This document shows positions 25,589 through 33,242 of a DNA stretch of 64,000 nucleotides, in pieces. The notes beneath the pieces were generated by a model. That model was not told the origin of the DNA. It worked only from the letters and a program-made list of their open reading frames with translations, and searched no databases. A program made the position numbers and the translations under genes. This DNA is from Sedimentitalea nanhaiensis DSM 24252. Lineage in GTDB: Bacteria; Pseudomonadota; Alphaproteobacteria; Rhodobacterales; Rhodobacteraceae. The stretch covers positions 128,362 through 192,361 of the forward strand of contig NZ_KI421509.1 of assembly GCF_000473225.1 (NCBI RefSeq). Direction: 5' to 3'. The first letter of the stretch is position 1, and each line of letters begins with the position of its first letter.

Positions 25589-27037
25589 ATGATTGACCTG
25601 CGTCCCGTCGGATATGTGATCGGCCTTTTGGTAGCGATTTTGGGTGCGACCATGCTGTTGCCCATGCTTGCCGATCTGATCGAAGGGCGCGCGCATTGGC
25701 CGGTGTTCCTGGAAAGCGCGGTGATCACCATTCTGACCGGTGGGCTGATTGCGATCAGCTGTTCCAACGGGGTCAAACAGGGGCTGAGCATTCAGCAGAC
25801 TTTTTTGCTCACCACCTCGGTTTGGGTTGCGTTGCCGCTGTTCGGGGCCATGCCCTTTATGATGGGGGCCACCGATCTGAGCTTTACCGACGCGTTCTTT
25901 GAGGCGATGTCCGGGCTGACCACCACCGGCTCGACCGTGTTGTCGGGGCTGGACACCCTGCCGCGTGGCATTCTGCTGTGGCGGGGCATTCTGCAATGGC
26001 TTGGCGGTATCGGCATCATTGTCGTTGCCATGGTGTTTTTGCCCGAGCTGCGGGTCGGGGGCATGCAGATTTTCCGCAGCGAAGCCTTTGAGACCATGGG
26101 CAAGATCCTGCCGCGCGCGGCCCAGATCGCCAGCCGTATCTCGGTGATCTACGTGGTGATCACGGCGGCCTGCATGCTCTGTTATCTGATCCTGGGCATG
26201 ACGTTCTTCGACGCGCTTGTGCATGCGCTCACCACGGTGTCCACCGGCGGGTTTTCCAATTACGATGCGTCGTTCGGCACGTTTTCCGGCCCGCCGGAAT
26301 ATGTTGCGTCGGTGTTCATGATTCTCGCCGCATTGCCGTTTGTGCGCTATGTCCAGCTGATCAACGGCAACACCACGGCGATCTGGCGCGATTCGCAGAT
26401 CCGGGCGTTTCTGGGCACCATTCTGGTGCTGGTTCTGGTCATGTGGTTCGAATTACAGCGGATTTTTCCGAACCATTGGGAGCAGTCCTTTCGTGAGGCT
26501 CTGTTCAACATCACCTCGATCATTTCGGGCACCGGCTATGCCAGTGTCGATTACATGAGCTGGGGGCCGCTGCTGATCACTCTGTTCTTTTTCATCGGCC
26601 TGATCGGCGGCTGTGCCGGGTCCACCGCCTGTTCGGTCAAGATCTTTCGCTATCAGCTGTTGTTCGCCTCGATCCGCGCGCAGTTGCAGCGCATTCGCAG
26701 CCCGCACGGGGTGTTCACGCCGCGCTACGAGGGGCGGGTCGTGCCCGCCGATGTGCTGAGTTCGGTGATGTCGTTCTTTGTTTTCTTTGTCGTCACGCTG
26801 GGGGTGGTCAGCTGGCTTTTGGCCCTGACCGGGCTGGATTTCACCACCGCCGTGTCAGGTGCGGCGACCGCGTTGGGCAATATCGGACCGGGGCTGGGCG
26901 ATATCATCGGTCCGGCGGGAAACTTTGCCCCGTTGAATGACGCCGCCAAATGGGTTCTGTCCATCGCCATGCTGATCGGTCGCCTGGAACTGATGGCGGT
27001 CTATGTCATTGTTACCGTACAATTCTGGAGAGCCTGA
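25589..27037 (+). CDS. trkH: Trk-type potassium uptake protein TrkH
   Basis: A 482-residue inner-membrane potassium channel/transporter subunit of the TrkH/KtrB family. The ATG at 25589 (MIDLRPVGYVIG) is preferred to GTG at 25568. Four pore-loop repeats should carry the selectivity glycines; clear ones are SGLTTTGSTVL near 113, LTTVSTGGFSN near 218, SGTGYASVDY near 313 and the region around ALGNIGPGLG near 430. It normally acts with cytosolic TrkA, which is not in this window. Its stop overlaps the next start by one base. Confidence 0.95.
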   Translation: MIDLRPVGYVIGLLVAILGATMLLPMLADLIEGRAHWPVFLESAVITILTGGLIAISCSNGVKQGLSIQQTFLLTTSVWVALPLFGAMPFMMGATDLSFTDAFFEAMSGLTTTGSTVLSGLDTLPRGILLWRGILQWLGGIGIIVVAMVFLPELRVGGMQIFRSEAFETMGKILPRAAQIASRISVIYVVITAACMLCYLILGMTFFDALVHALTTVSTGGFSNYDASFGTFSGPPEYVASVFMILAALPFVRYVQLINGNTTAIWRDSQIRAFLGTILVLVLVMWFELQRIFPNHWEQSFREALFNITSIISGTGYASVDYMSWGPLLITLFFFIGLIGGCAGSTACSVKIFRYQLLFASIRAQLQRIRSPHGVFTPRYEGRVVPADVLSSVMSFFVFFVVTLGVVSWLLALTGLDFTTAVSGAATALGNIGPGLGDIIGPAGNFAPLNDAAKWVLSIAMLIGRLELMAVYVIVTVQFWRA

Positions 27038-28638
27038 TGCCGGCCGCTATCGATCCGAACCGCCGCCCGCTGGGGGCGCAGATATCCCATATGCTGCACG
27101 ATCGCGGAGTCGACGTGATCTTTGGCATTCCCGGCGTTCACAATCAGGAAATGTACCGCGGTATCCAGGAGGCAGGGATCACCCATGTGCTGGCGCGGCA
27201 CGAACAGGGGGCCGGGTTCATGGCCGATGGGTATGCCCGTGCCACCGGGCGGCCCGGCGTGGTCTATGTGATCACCGGACCGGGCCTGTGCAACACGCTG
27301 ACGCCGCTGGGGCAGGCCTATTCCGATTCGGTGTCGGTGCTGGCGATTTCCTCGTGTCTGGACGAGACCGCCGCGCGCCGGGGGCAGTTGCACCAGATGA
27401 AGGATCAGGAAATCGCCGCCGCGACCGTCTGTGACTGGTCCGAAACCGCGCTGACGGCGGCGGCGGCGTATGGGCTGATCGAGCGGGCGTTCGAGGAGTT
27501 TGAAACCTTGCGTCCGCGCCCCAAGCATATTCAGGTGCCGATCGCACAGCTGCGGGCCGAGGCCGACCGGGCCCCTGCACCGAATTTGCCCGCCGTGCGG
27601 ACGCAGGGGAGCGCGGCGGATATCGCGCCGCTGCTGGAACTGTTGAAGGCGGCGCGCCGTCCGCTGTTCATTCTGGGTGGCGGCGCGCGCGGGGCCGATT
27701 GGCGGCAGGTGATGCGCCAGCTGGGCGCGGCCTGTTTTCAGACTTATGCCGGGCGCGGCTGTGTCGGGGCGGGCTATGGGCTGGATTTCGGCTCGACCCT
27801 GGCGCGGCCGGGCAGCGCCGAGGTGATCGGAGGCGCCGATCTGGTGGTGGCGGTGGGCACCGAACTGGCCGAGGTCGATCTGTGGCGGAGCGAGCTGGGC
27901 CATACGGCACCTTTGGTGCGGGTGGATATCGATCCGGCCATCCTGGCGGATGGCCAGCGCGCCACCGTCAAGCTGTTGGCGGATGCCGCACAGGTGGCAC
28001 ATGTGTTACAGGCGGCGACCGAAGGCCGCGCGGCAAACACCGACTGGACCGAGGACGAGGTCGCGCAGGCCTGTGCGCGCTGGCGGGCCGAAACCGAGTC
28101 CGAGCGCCCCGGCATCGTGCCGATCTGCGAGGTCCTGCGTGCGGCCCTGCCGGCCGATACGATGATCTATTCCGACATGACCCAGTTCGCCTATGTGGCG
28201 AAAGAGATCTGGGCGATGGATCGGCCCGGCCACTGGCATCACCCTTACGGCTTTGGGACGCTGGGCTATGCGCTGCCTGCGGGGATTGGCGGGGCGGTCG
28301 GGCGGCCCGGTCTGCCGACGATGGCGATCATTGGCGATTACGGGTTCCATTACACCATGGCCGAGCTGGGCGTGGCGGTCGAACTGGGTCTGCCGCTGCC
28401 GATCGTCCTGTGGGACAATGGCAAGCTGAAAGAGATCGAGGACAGCATGACAGGTGCGCAGATCGCCCCCAACGCGGTGATGGCGCGCAACCCGGATTTC
28501 TGCAAGCTGGCCGAGGCGTTTGGAGCCCATGCGGTGGCCCCCGAAACGCTGGAGCAGTTGCAGGCGGCGGTGCGGGCGGCGTTTGCGGCCGATGGGCCGA
28601 CGCTGGTCCATGTCACGCCGGATATCCTGCGCGGTTGA
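27037..28638 (+). CDS. ThDP-dependent enzyme, acetolactate synthase-like (possible 5-guanidino-2-oxopentanoate decarboxylase)
   Basis: A 533-residue enzyme starting at the ATG at 27037 in a TGATG overlap with trkH and a CTGGAG site. It has the three domains of the ThDP decarboxylase/AHAS family: N-terminal PYR domain with the catalytic glutamate in ARHEQGAGFMADGYAR near 50-65, a central domain, and a C-terminal PP domain with GDYGFHYTMAELGVA...WDNGKLKE as the ThDP/Mg motif (GDG variant GDY). It recalls the AruI-like group that decarboxylates 2-oxoarginine, but related enzymes use other 2-oxo acids. Coupling to trkH is unexplained. Confidence 0.75.
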   Translation: MPAAIDPNRRPLGAQISHMLHDRGVDVIFGIPGVHNQEMYRGIQEAGITHVLARHEQGAGFMADGYARATGRPGVVYVITGPGLCNTLTPLGQAYSDSVSVLAISSCLDETAARRGQLHQMKDQEIAAATVCDWSETALTAAAAYGLIERAFEEFETLRPRPKHIQVPIAQLRAEADRAPAPNLPAVRTQGSAADIAPLLELLKAARRPLFILGGGARGADWRQVMRQLGAACFQTYAGRGCVGAGYGLDFGSTLARPGSAEVIGGADLVVAVGTELAEVDLWRSELGHTAPLVRVDIDPAILADGQRATVKLLADAAQVAHVLQAATEGRAANTDWTEDEVAQACARWRAETESERPGIVPICEVLRAALPADTMIYSDMTQFAYVAKEIWAMDRPGHWHHPYGFGTLGYALPAGIGGAVGRPGLPTMAIIGDYGFHYTMAELGVAVELGLPLPIVLWDNGKLKEIEDSMTGAQIAPNAVMARNPDFCKLAEAFGAHAVAPETLEQLQAAVRAAFAADGPTLVHVTPDILRG

Positions 28639-28695
28639 CAAGATGCAACCGGACCGGTCCTGTTGGGCCTGAGTTATCCAGCAGGGAGAGTTATC

Positions 28696-29670
28696 ATGTC
28701 GTTGCGACCTATGATCGTGGTGATGATCGTCATGGCGGGGGCGGGGCAGGCCGATCCGTTGCCATCATGGAACGATACCGATGCCAAGGCCCGGATCACC
28801 GAATTTGTCGCACGGGTCACGGATGTGGATGGCGACAGCTATGTCAGCCCCGCCGAACGGATCGCGGTGTTTGACAACGACGGTACGCTTTGGGTCGAGC
28901 AGCCGGTCTATACCCAGCTTCTGTTCGCGGTGAACCGGGTTGCGGAACTGGCCAGGGAGGATCCGTCGATTTTGACCAGCGATGCGTTGAAGGCGGCGGC
29001 GGCCGGGGACATCAAAGGCGTGTTTGCCCAGGGGAGGGACGGGCTGTTCGAGGTGATCAGCGCCTCGCACAGCGGTATTTCGGTCGATGAGTTCACCGAG
29101 GTGGTACAGGGCTGGATGCAGACCGCGCGGCACCCGGATACCGGCCGCGCGTTTGATGACATGACCTATCAGCCGATGCTGGAACTGTTGCGCTATCTGC
29201 GCGACGAGGGGTTCACAACCTATATCGTGTCCGGCGGCAGTATCCACTTTATGCGCGCCTTTGCCGACGCGGCATATAACATTCCCCCGCAACAGGTGAT
29301 CGGCACCATTCTGAATTCCAGCTATCAGGTGATTGACGGCGACCCGGTGGTGATGAAGGATCCGGGCCTGTTCTTTAATGACGACAAAGAGGGAAAGCCG
29401 ATCGCCATCGACACCCGCATTGGGCGGCGGCCGATCTTTGCAGCGGGCAATTCGGATGGCGATTTCCAGATGCTGGAATGGACCACGGCAGGAGAAGGGG
29501 CGCGGTTCGGGATGATCGTGCATCACACCGATGCAGAGCGCGAATATGCCTATGATCGCGACAGCAGCATCGGCGGGCTGGAACGGGGGCTGGACGAGGC
29601 CGGGGACCGGGGCTGGCTGTTGGTCGATATGGCTGAGGATTGGAAGACGATCTGGTCCTCTGGCGAGTGA
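28696..29670 (+). CDS. Secreted HAD-family phosphatase
   Basis: A 324-residue protein starting at the ATG at 28696 after AGGGAGAG. A signal peptide ends near GAGQA, so it is periplasmic. HAD motifs are complete: FDNDGTLWVEQP near residue 60 (motif I, nucleophile Asp), IVSGGSIHFM near 190 (motif II), KEGKPIAI (lysine of motif III) and AGNSDGDFQML near 258 (motif IV). Such enzymes release phosphate from small organic phosphates. A 10-bp stem hairpin follows the gene. Confidence 0.85.
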   Translation: MSLRPMIVVMIVMAGAGQADPLPSWNDTDAKARITEFVARVTDVDGDSYVSPAERIAVFDNDGTLWVEQPVYTQLLFAVNRVAELAREDPSILTSDALKAAAAGDIKGVFAQGRDGLFEVISASHSGISVDEFTEVVQGWMQTARHPDTGRAFDDMTYQPMLELLRYLRDEGFTTYIVSGGSIHFMRAFADAAYNIPPQQVIGTILNSSYQVIDGDPVVMKDPGLFFNDDKEGKPIAIDTRIGRRPIFAAGNSDGDFQMLEWTTAGEGARFGMIVHHTDAEREYAYDRDSSIGGLERGLDEAGDRGWLLVDMAEDWKTIWSSGE

Positions 29671-29690
29671 TACCGCCGACCGGGAAGTGA

Positions 29691-29719
29691 GATGCCGCAG
29701 CCGCAAGCGCTGCGGCATC
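29691..29719. terminator. Bidirectional intrinsic terminator candidate
   Basis: A perfect 10-bp inverted repeat, GATGCCGCAG (29691-29700) and CTGCGGCATC (29710-29719), with a nine-base loop, lies between the convergent HAD phosphatase and protease-fold genes. T-rich sequence (TGTGTTTGTG) follows on the plus strand. It probably ends transcription of the phosphatase gene. Confidence 0.65.
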
Positions 29720-29735
29720 TGTGTTTGTGACGGTG

Positions 29736-31478
29736 TCAGTCCCAGCAGCTGACCAGAACGGTCATGCCAAAGGCGACGCGGTTCAGATCGCCCGGTGCCA
29801 GGCTGTCGGTCTGGTCGCTGTCGGCTGCCTGCAACCCGGCCCGATCCAGAACCGCGCGGATTGCGCCCGCATCGGCGGAAAGGCTGACATCCTGTGGCAG
29901 GTCGCGGTTCGGGTTCCGGGCCGGCAGAAGCATGCCCAGCACGCCACCCGCGGCATCGATCACCGGACCGCCGGCATCGCCGGGCAGGGCGTTCAATGCC
30001 AGGCGGGTCAACTCGGATTCACCGGCCAGCCCCTTGACGTCGGCCAGCGTGCCGTGGGTCAGGGTCGGTCCGCCTAGAACGCCGCCATAGCTGAACCCGG
30101 ACACCGTGACCGGCGATTGCAGGCGGCCCTTGTCGCGGCGGAACCGGGCCACCGACATCGGCGCCAGGGCCTGCGTCGGACGCAGCACCGCAACCCCCAG
30201 CCCGGCGTCCGAGACCGCCACCTGTGCAGGGTATTCATCGTCAAGCGTGATTCTGGCGCAGCCCTCGATGGCATCGGCGGTGGTCACCACCGCGCCCCGG
30301 TTATCGACATAAAACCCCGACCGGGTCAGCCGGGGTTTACGCACCTGAAGCCCGGACAGAAGATCGACACTCTGCGCGGAGTCCCCGGTGGCGGGATCCA
30401 GCACCGCGTCGGTGCGGGTGAAGCTGGCCTGCATCGCGTCCAGAACCCGCAGGCGGCGGGCCTCATCGCCCTCGGGCCAGATCAGCGTGAAACCTTTGAT
30501 CTGGCCGTCCGCTAGCGCCGCCTCGGTATAGGACACCATGCCCTTGCCGCGCCCTTCCAGCGTGAAGCGGTCCTTGCCGCGGTTGCGCGGACCGTCCAGC
30601 GGCACGATCTCCAGCGTCTGCATGATGTCATACAGCCCGTACAGGGTGGCCCGTGTGCCCGGCTGGCTGATCAACAACAGCCGCACGCCCAGATCGCCGG
30701 TAGCGTCGTAATGGGCAAAGGGCGGTTCGTAACGGGCAAATCCGACCTCGGCCATGGGCAGGTCGATTTCGATTCCGGCACCCACATCGTGCACCCGGCG
30801 CATGCCGGTGCTGATCAGCGGCGCATTGTAGCGATCCATCAGCGCCTGACGTTGCAGGGTGGTCAGCACGCCGGTGGGCTCGTAACCGCTTGCAAGCTGC
30901 CAATCGGCCATCGAGCGCCGGGTGCCCGCGCCAAAGGCCCCGTCGATGGCCGCGTTATAGAACCCCGCCGCGCGCAGGGCGGTTTGCAGGTCCTTGCGTT
31001 GTCCGGCGCTCAGCAGACGTTCGCCGCGCCGTGCCTCGGCGGGGGTTTCATCGGCCGGGGTAACCGGCTCGGCGGTCTGCGCCGCCACGGTCGGGGCCGC
31101 GGGTTGCGGGGCGGCGATCACGCCGCGGTTCAGTACATTGGCCCCGCCGGGCCAGTATTGCGCGCCCAGATTGCGCGAATAGGCGATAAAGCTGTCGCGG
31201 GGGATCAGCCGGTCGGCGCGATAGGTGCGAAGCACGCGTTCGGCATCGTCGCGAAGGTATGGACCCAGCAGAATGCCATACCAGCTGCCGCCCAGCGAAA
31301 AGCCGTTCACATCCGCCAGACGGGCGGCATAGTCCTGGGCGCGCTGTTGTGCGGTGGTCAGACTGGGATGGGCCTCGATCTGGACCCAGACCCCGGTTTC
31401 ATTGCCCTGTTGCGCCGACGCGGTGCCGGTCAGTCCCGCAAGCGCCCATACCAGTAGCGCGAATACTCTTGTCATCAT
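29736..31478 (-). CDS. Peptidoglycan-binding, trypsin-fold protein with apparently lost catalytic triad
   Basis: A 580-residue secreted protein: signal peptide to about residue 22, a SPOR-like segment (about 28-100), a peptidoglycan-binding type 1 domain (LQTALRAAGFYNAAIDGAFGAGTRRSMADWQ, about 165-200), a beta-rich middle, and a C-terminal trypsin-like domain. In the last, the position of the histidine reads TTADAI, the aspartate region reads DAGLGVAVL, and the serine motif GNSGGP is GDAGGP. All three residues therefore appear replaced, suggesting a binding role rather than proteolysis. It probably acts at the cell wall. Alignment could move the Asp assignment. Confidence 0.78.
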   Translation of the reverse strand: MMTRVFALLVWALAGLTGTASAQQGNETGVWVQIEAHPSLTTAQQRAQDYAARLADVNGFSLGGSWYGILLGPYLRDDAERVLRTYRADRLIPRDSFIAYSRNLGAQYWPGGANVLNRGVIAAPQPAAPTVAAQTAEPVTPADETPAEARRGERLLSAGQRKDLQTALRAAGFYNAAIDGAFGAGTRRSMADWQLASGYEPTGVLTTLQRQALMDRYNAPLISTGMRRVHDVGAGIEIDLPMAEVGFARYEPPFAHYDATGDLGVRLLLISQPGTRATLYGLYDIMQTLEIVPLDGPRNRGKDRFTLEGRGKGMVSYTEAALADGQIKGFTLIWPEGDEARRLRVLDAMQASFTRTDAVLDPATGDSAQSVDLLSGLQVRKPRLTRSGFYVDNRGAVVTTADAIEGCARITLDDEYPAQVAVSDAGLGVAVLRPTQALAPMSVARFRRDKGRLQSPVTVSGFSYGGVLGGPTLTHGTLADVKGLAGESELTRLALNALPGDAGGPVIDAAGGVLGMLLPARNPNRDLPQDVSLSADAGAIRAVLDRAGLQAADSDQTDSLAPGDLNRVAFGMTVLVSCWD

Positions 31479-31680
31479 TCAATCTCAGCCTGCTTTCGGT
31501 TTCGTGCAGATAATCAGGAAAACGTTAAAATTGCCATGCCTTTTCAAGCCGCATTCAAACCTGACGGGACTGCTTTGCGCCGTTGACCCCGCCTGGCGTC
31601 GGGCTTAGGTAAAACCGGCCCTGAAACCGCCCTTGCGGGCCGGGGCCGCACGACCGCCACACCGACAGGGAAGCCGCCGC

Positions 31681-32613
31681 ATGACCGATCAGACCACGCC
31701 GCCCCGCTCTTTTCAGGAGATCATCCTGCGTCTGCAAACCTATTGGGCGGCCAAAGGCTGTGCCATCCTGCAACCCTACGACATGGAGGTCGGGGCGGGC
31801 ACGTTTCACCCGGCGACCACGCTGCGCAGCCTGGGCAGCACGCCCTGGGCGGCGGCCTATGTGCAGCCGTCGCGCCGCCCCACCGACGGGCGGTATGGCG
31901 AGAACCCGAACCGGTTGCAGCATTACTATCAGTATCAGGTGCTGATCAAACCCAGCCCGCCCGATCTGCAGGAGCTGTATCTGGGCAGCCTGCAGGCCAT
32001 CGGCGTCGACATGGAACTGCATGACATCCGGTTTGTCGAAGACGATTGGGAATCGCCGACGCTGGGGGCCTGGGGGTTGGGTTGGGAGGTCTGGTGCGAT
32101 GGCATGGAAGTGTCGCAATTCACCTATTTCCAGCAGGTCGGCGGCCATGATTGTGCCCCGGTGTCCGGCGAGCTGACCTATGGGCTGGAGCGTCTTGCGA
32201 TGTATGTGCTGGGCATCGATCACGTCATGGATATGCCGTTCAACGATCCGCAATCGCCCATACCGCTGAGCTATGGCGACGTGTTCAAACAGACCGAAGA
32301 GGAATACGCCCGGTGGAATTTCGATATTGCGGATACCGAAGTTCTGTTGCGTCACTTTGAAGAGGCCGAAGCCGAATGCGCCGCGATCCTGTCGCATCCG
32401 GCGGACGACCCCAAGACCGGCAAGCGCATCATCATGGCGCATCCCGCCTATGATCAATGCATCAAGGCATCGCATATTTTCAACCTGCTGGACGCGCGCG
32501 GGGTGATTTCGGTGACCGAGCGGCAGGCCTATATCGGGCGGGTGCGGGCATTGGCCAAGCAATGCGCGGATGCTTTCGTGATGACCGCCGCCGGAGGGCG
32601 GCAGGCGGCATGA
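31681..32613 (+). CDS. glyQ: Glycyl-tRNA synthetase alpha subunit
   Basis: Catalytic subunit of the bacterial (alpha-beta)2 GlyRS that charges tRNA-Gly. The ATG at 31681 gives 310 residues, the family norm. [33 protein letters not shown] and the block [28 protein letters not shown] near residues 60-88 are invariant features of GlyQ. Its stop overlaps a tiny ORF (ATGA) that leads to the DUF6446 gene, and glyS follows, so the two subunits are probably made from one transcript. Confidence 0.97.
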   Translation: MTDQTTPPRSFQEIILRLQTYWAAKGCAILQPYDMEVGAGTFHPATTLRSLGSTPWAAAYVQPSRRPTDGRYGENPNRLQHYYQYQVLIKPSPPDLQELYLGSLQAIGVDMELHDIRFVEDDWESPTLGAWGLGWEVWCDGMEVSQFTYFQQVGGHDCAPVSGELTYGLERLAMYVLGIDHVMDMPFNDPQSPIPLSYGDVFKQTEEEYARWNFDIADTEVLLRHFEEAEAECAAILSHPADDPKTGKRIIMAHPAYDQCIKASHIFNLLDARGVISVTERQAYIGRVRALAKQCADAFVMTAAGGRQAA

Positions 32614-32645
32614 GCCTGCGCCGGTTGCGGCGGGCTGCGTCATGA
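32610..32645 (+). CDS. Possible 11-residue linker ORF between glyQ and the DUF6446 gene
   Basis: ATG at 32610 overlaps the glyQ stop (ATGA) and the ORF ends with TGA at 32643-32645, which again overlaps the next gene's ATG (ATGATG). The peptide is basic ([11 protein letters not shown]). The double overlap would let a ribosome pass from glyQ to the DUF6446 gene across a 28-base gap. Chance cannot be excluded at this size. Confidence 0.28.
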   Translation: MSLRRLRRAAS

Positions 32646-33175
32646 TGGGCAAGGTCTTGGCCGTCGCGCTGCTGGTTTGCGGTTTGATTGCAGGCGGGGC
32701 GATGTATTATCTGCAGGTCTATGGCTATTACCACGAGGTCGCGGCCAGCGGCCCGGAGGATGTCGCCATCGTGTCGCTGGCGACCGATGCGCCCGAGCCG
32801 ATCCCGCATTCCGGGTTTCGCGCCATTGACGCCGACAGCTCGCCGATCCGCTATCGCGCCTGTTTTGACACCACCGCCGACCCCGCCGCGCTGTCGCAGA
32901 CCTATTGGGACATCGCGGGGGCCGATCCGCGCAATGCGCCGGGCTGGTTTGACTGTTTTGACGCCGCCGCCATTGCCGCGCAGATCCAGAACGGCAGCGC
33001 GCGGGTGTTTATGGGGCAGAAGAACGTGCATTACGGCGTCGACCGCATCGTGGTCATCACCGACGATGGCCGCGGATTCGCCTGGAACGAGCTGAACGAT
33101 TGCGGTGCCAAGGCCTATGACGGCACTGTCGTGGGCGAGGAATGCCCGCAGCCCGAACATGATCCCGGCAGTTGA
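32642..33175 (+). CDS. DUF6446 membrane-anchored protein between glyQ and glyS
   Basis: A 177-residue protein (ATG at 32642, or 32645) with one N-terminal transmembrane segment (about 5-25) and a periplasmic domain with four cysteines (about residues 73, 104, 153, 169) that could form two disulfides. The sequence FRAIDADSSPIRYRACF is characteristic of the DUF6446 group found between the GlyRS genes of Rhodobacterales; some databases wrongly call it histidine kinase. The function is unknown. Conservation of place suggests it is only co-expressed with GlyRS. Confidence 0.72.
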   Translation: MMGKVLAVALLVCGLIAGGAMYYLQVYGYYHEVAASGPEDVAIVSLATDAPEPIPHSGFRAIDADSSPIRYRACFDTTADPAALSQTYWDIAGADPRNAPGWFDCFDAAAIAAQIQNGSARVFMGQKNVHYGVDRIVVITDDGRGFAWNELNDCGAKAYDGTVVGEECPQPEHDPGS

Positions 33176-33242
33176 TTGCCGCCCCCTCGACACCGCTGGC
33201 GCAGATGCTATGCAGCCGCGCAAGACCACGTAAGGACGCCCG

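Noticed and set aside
22988-26224. A very long minus-strand open frame opposite folE2, the repeat protein and trkH
   Set aside because: It is a shadow of the plus-strand genes, kept open by GC-rich third positions and by the 24-bp repeats; composition is Arg/Gly/His-rich and unlike a protein.
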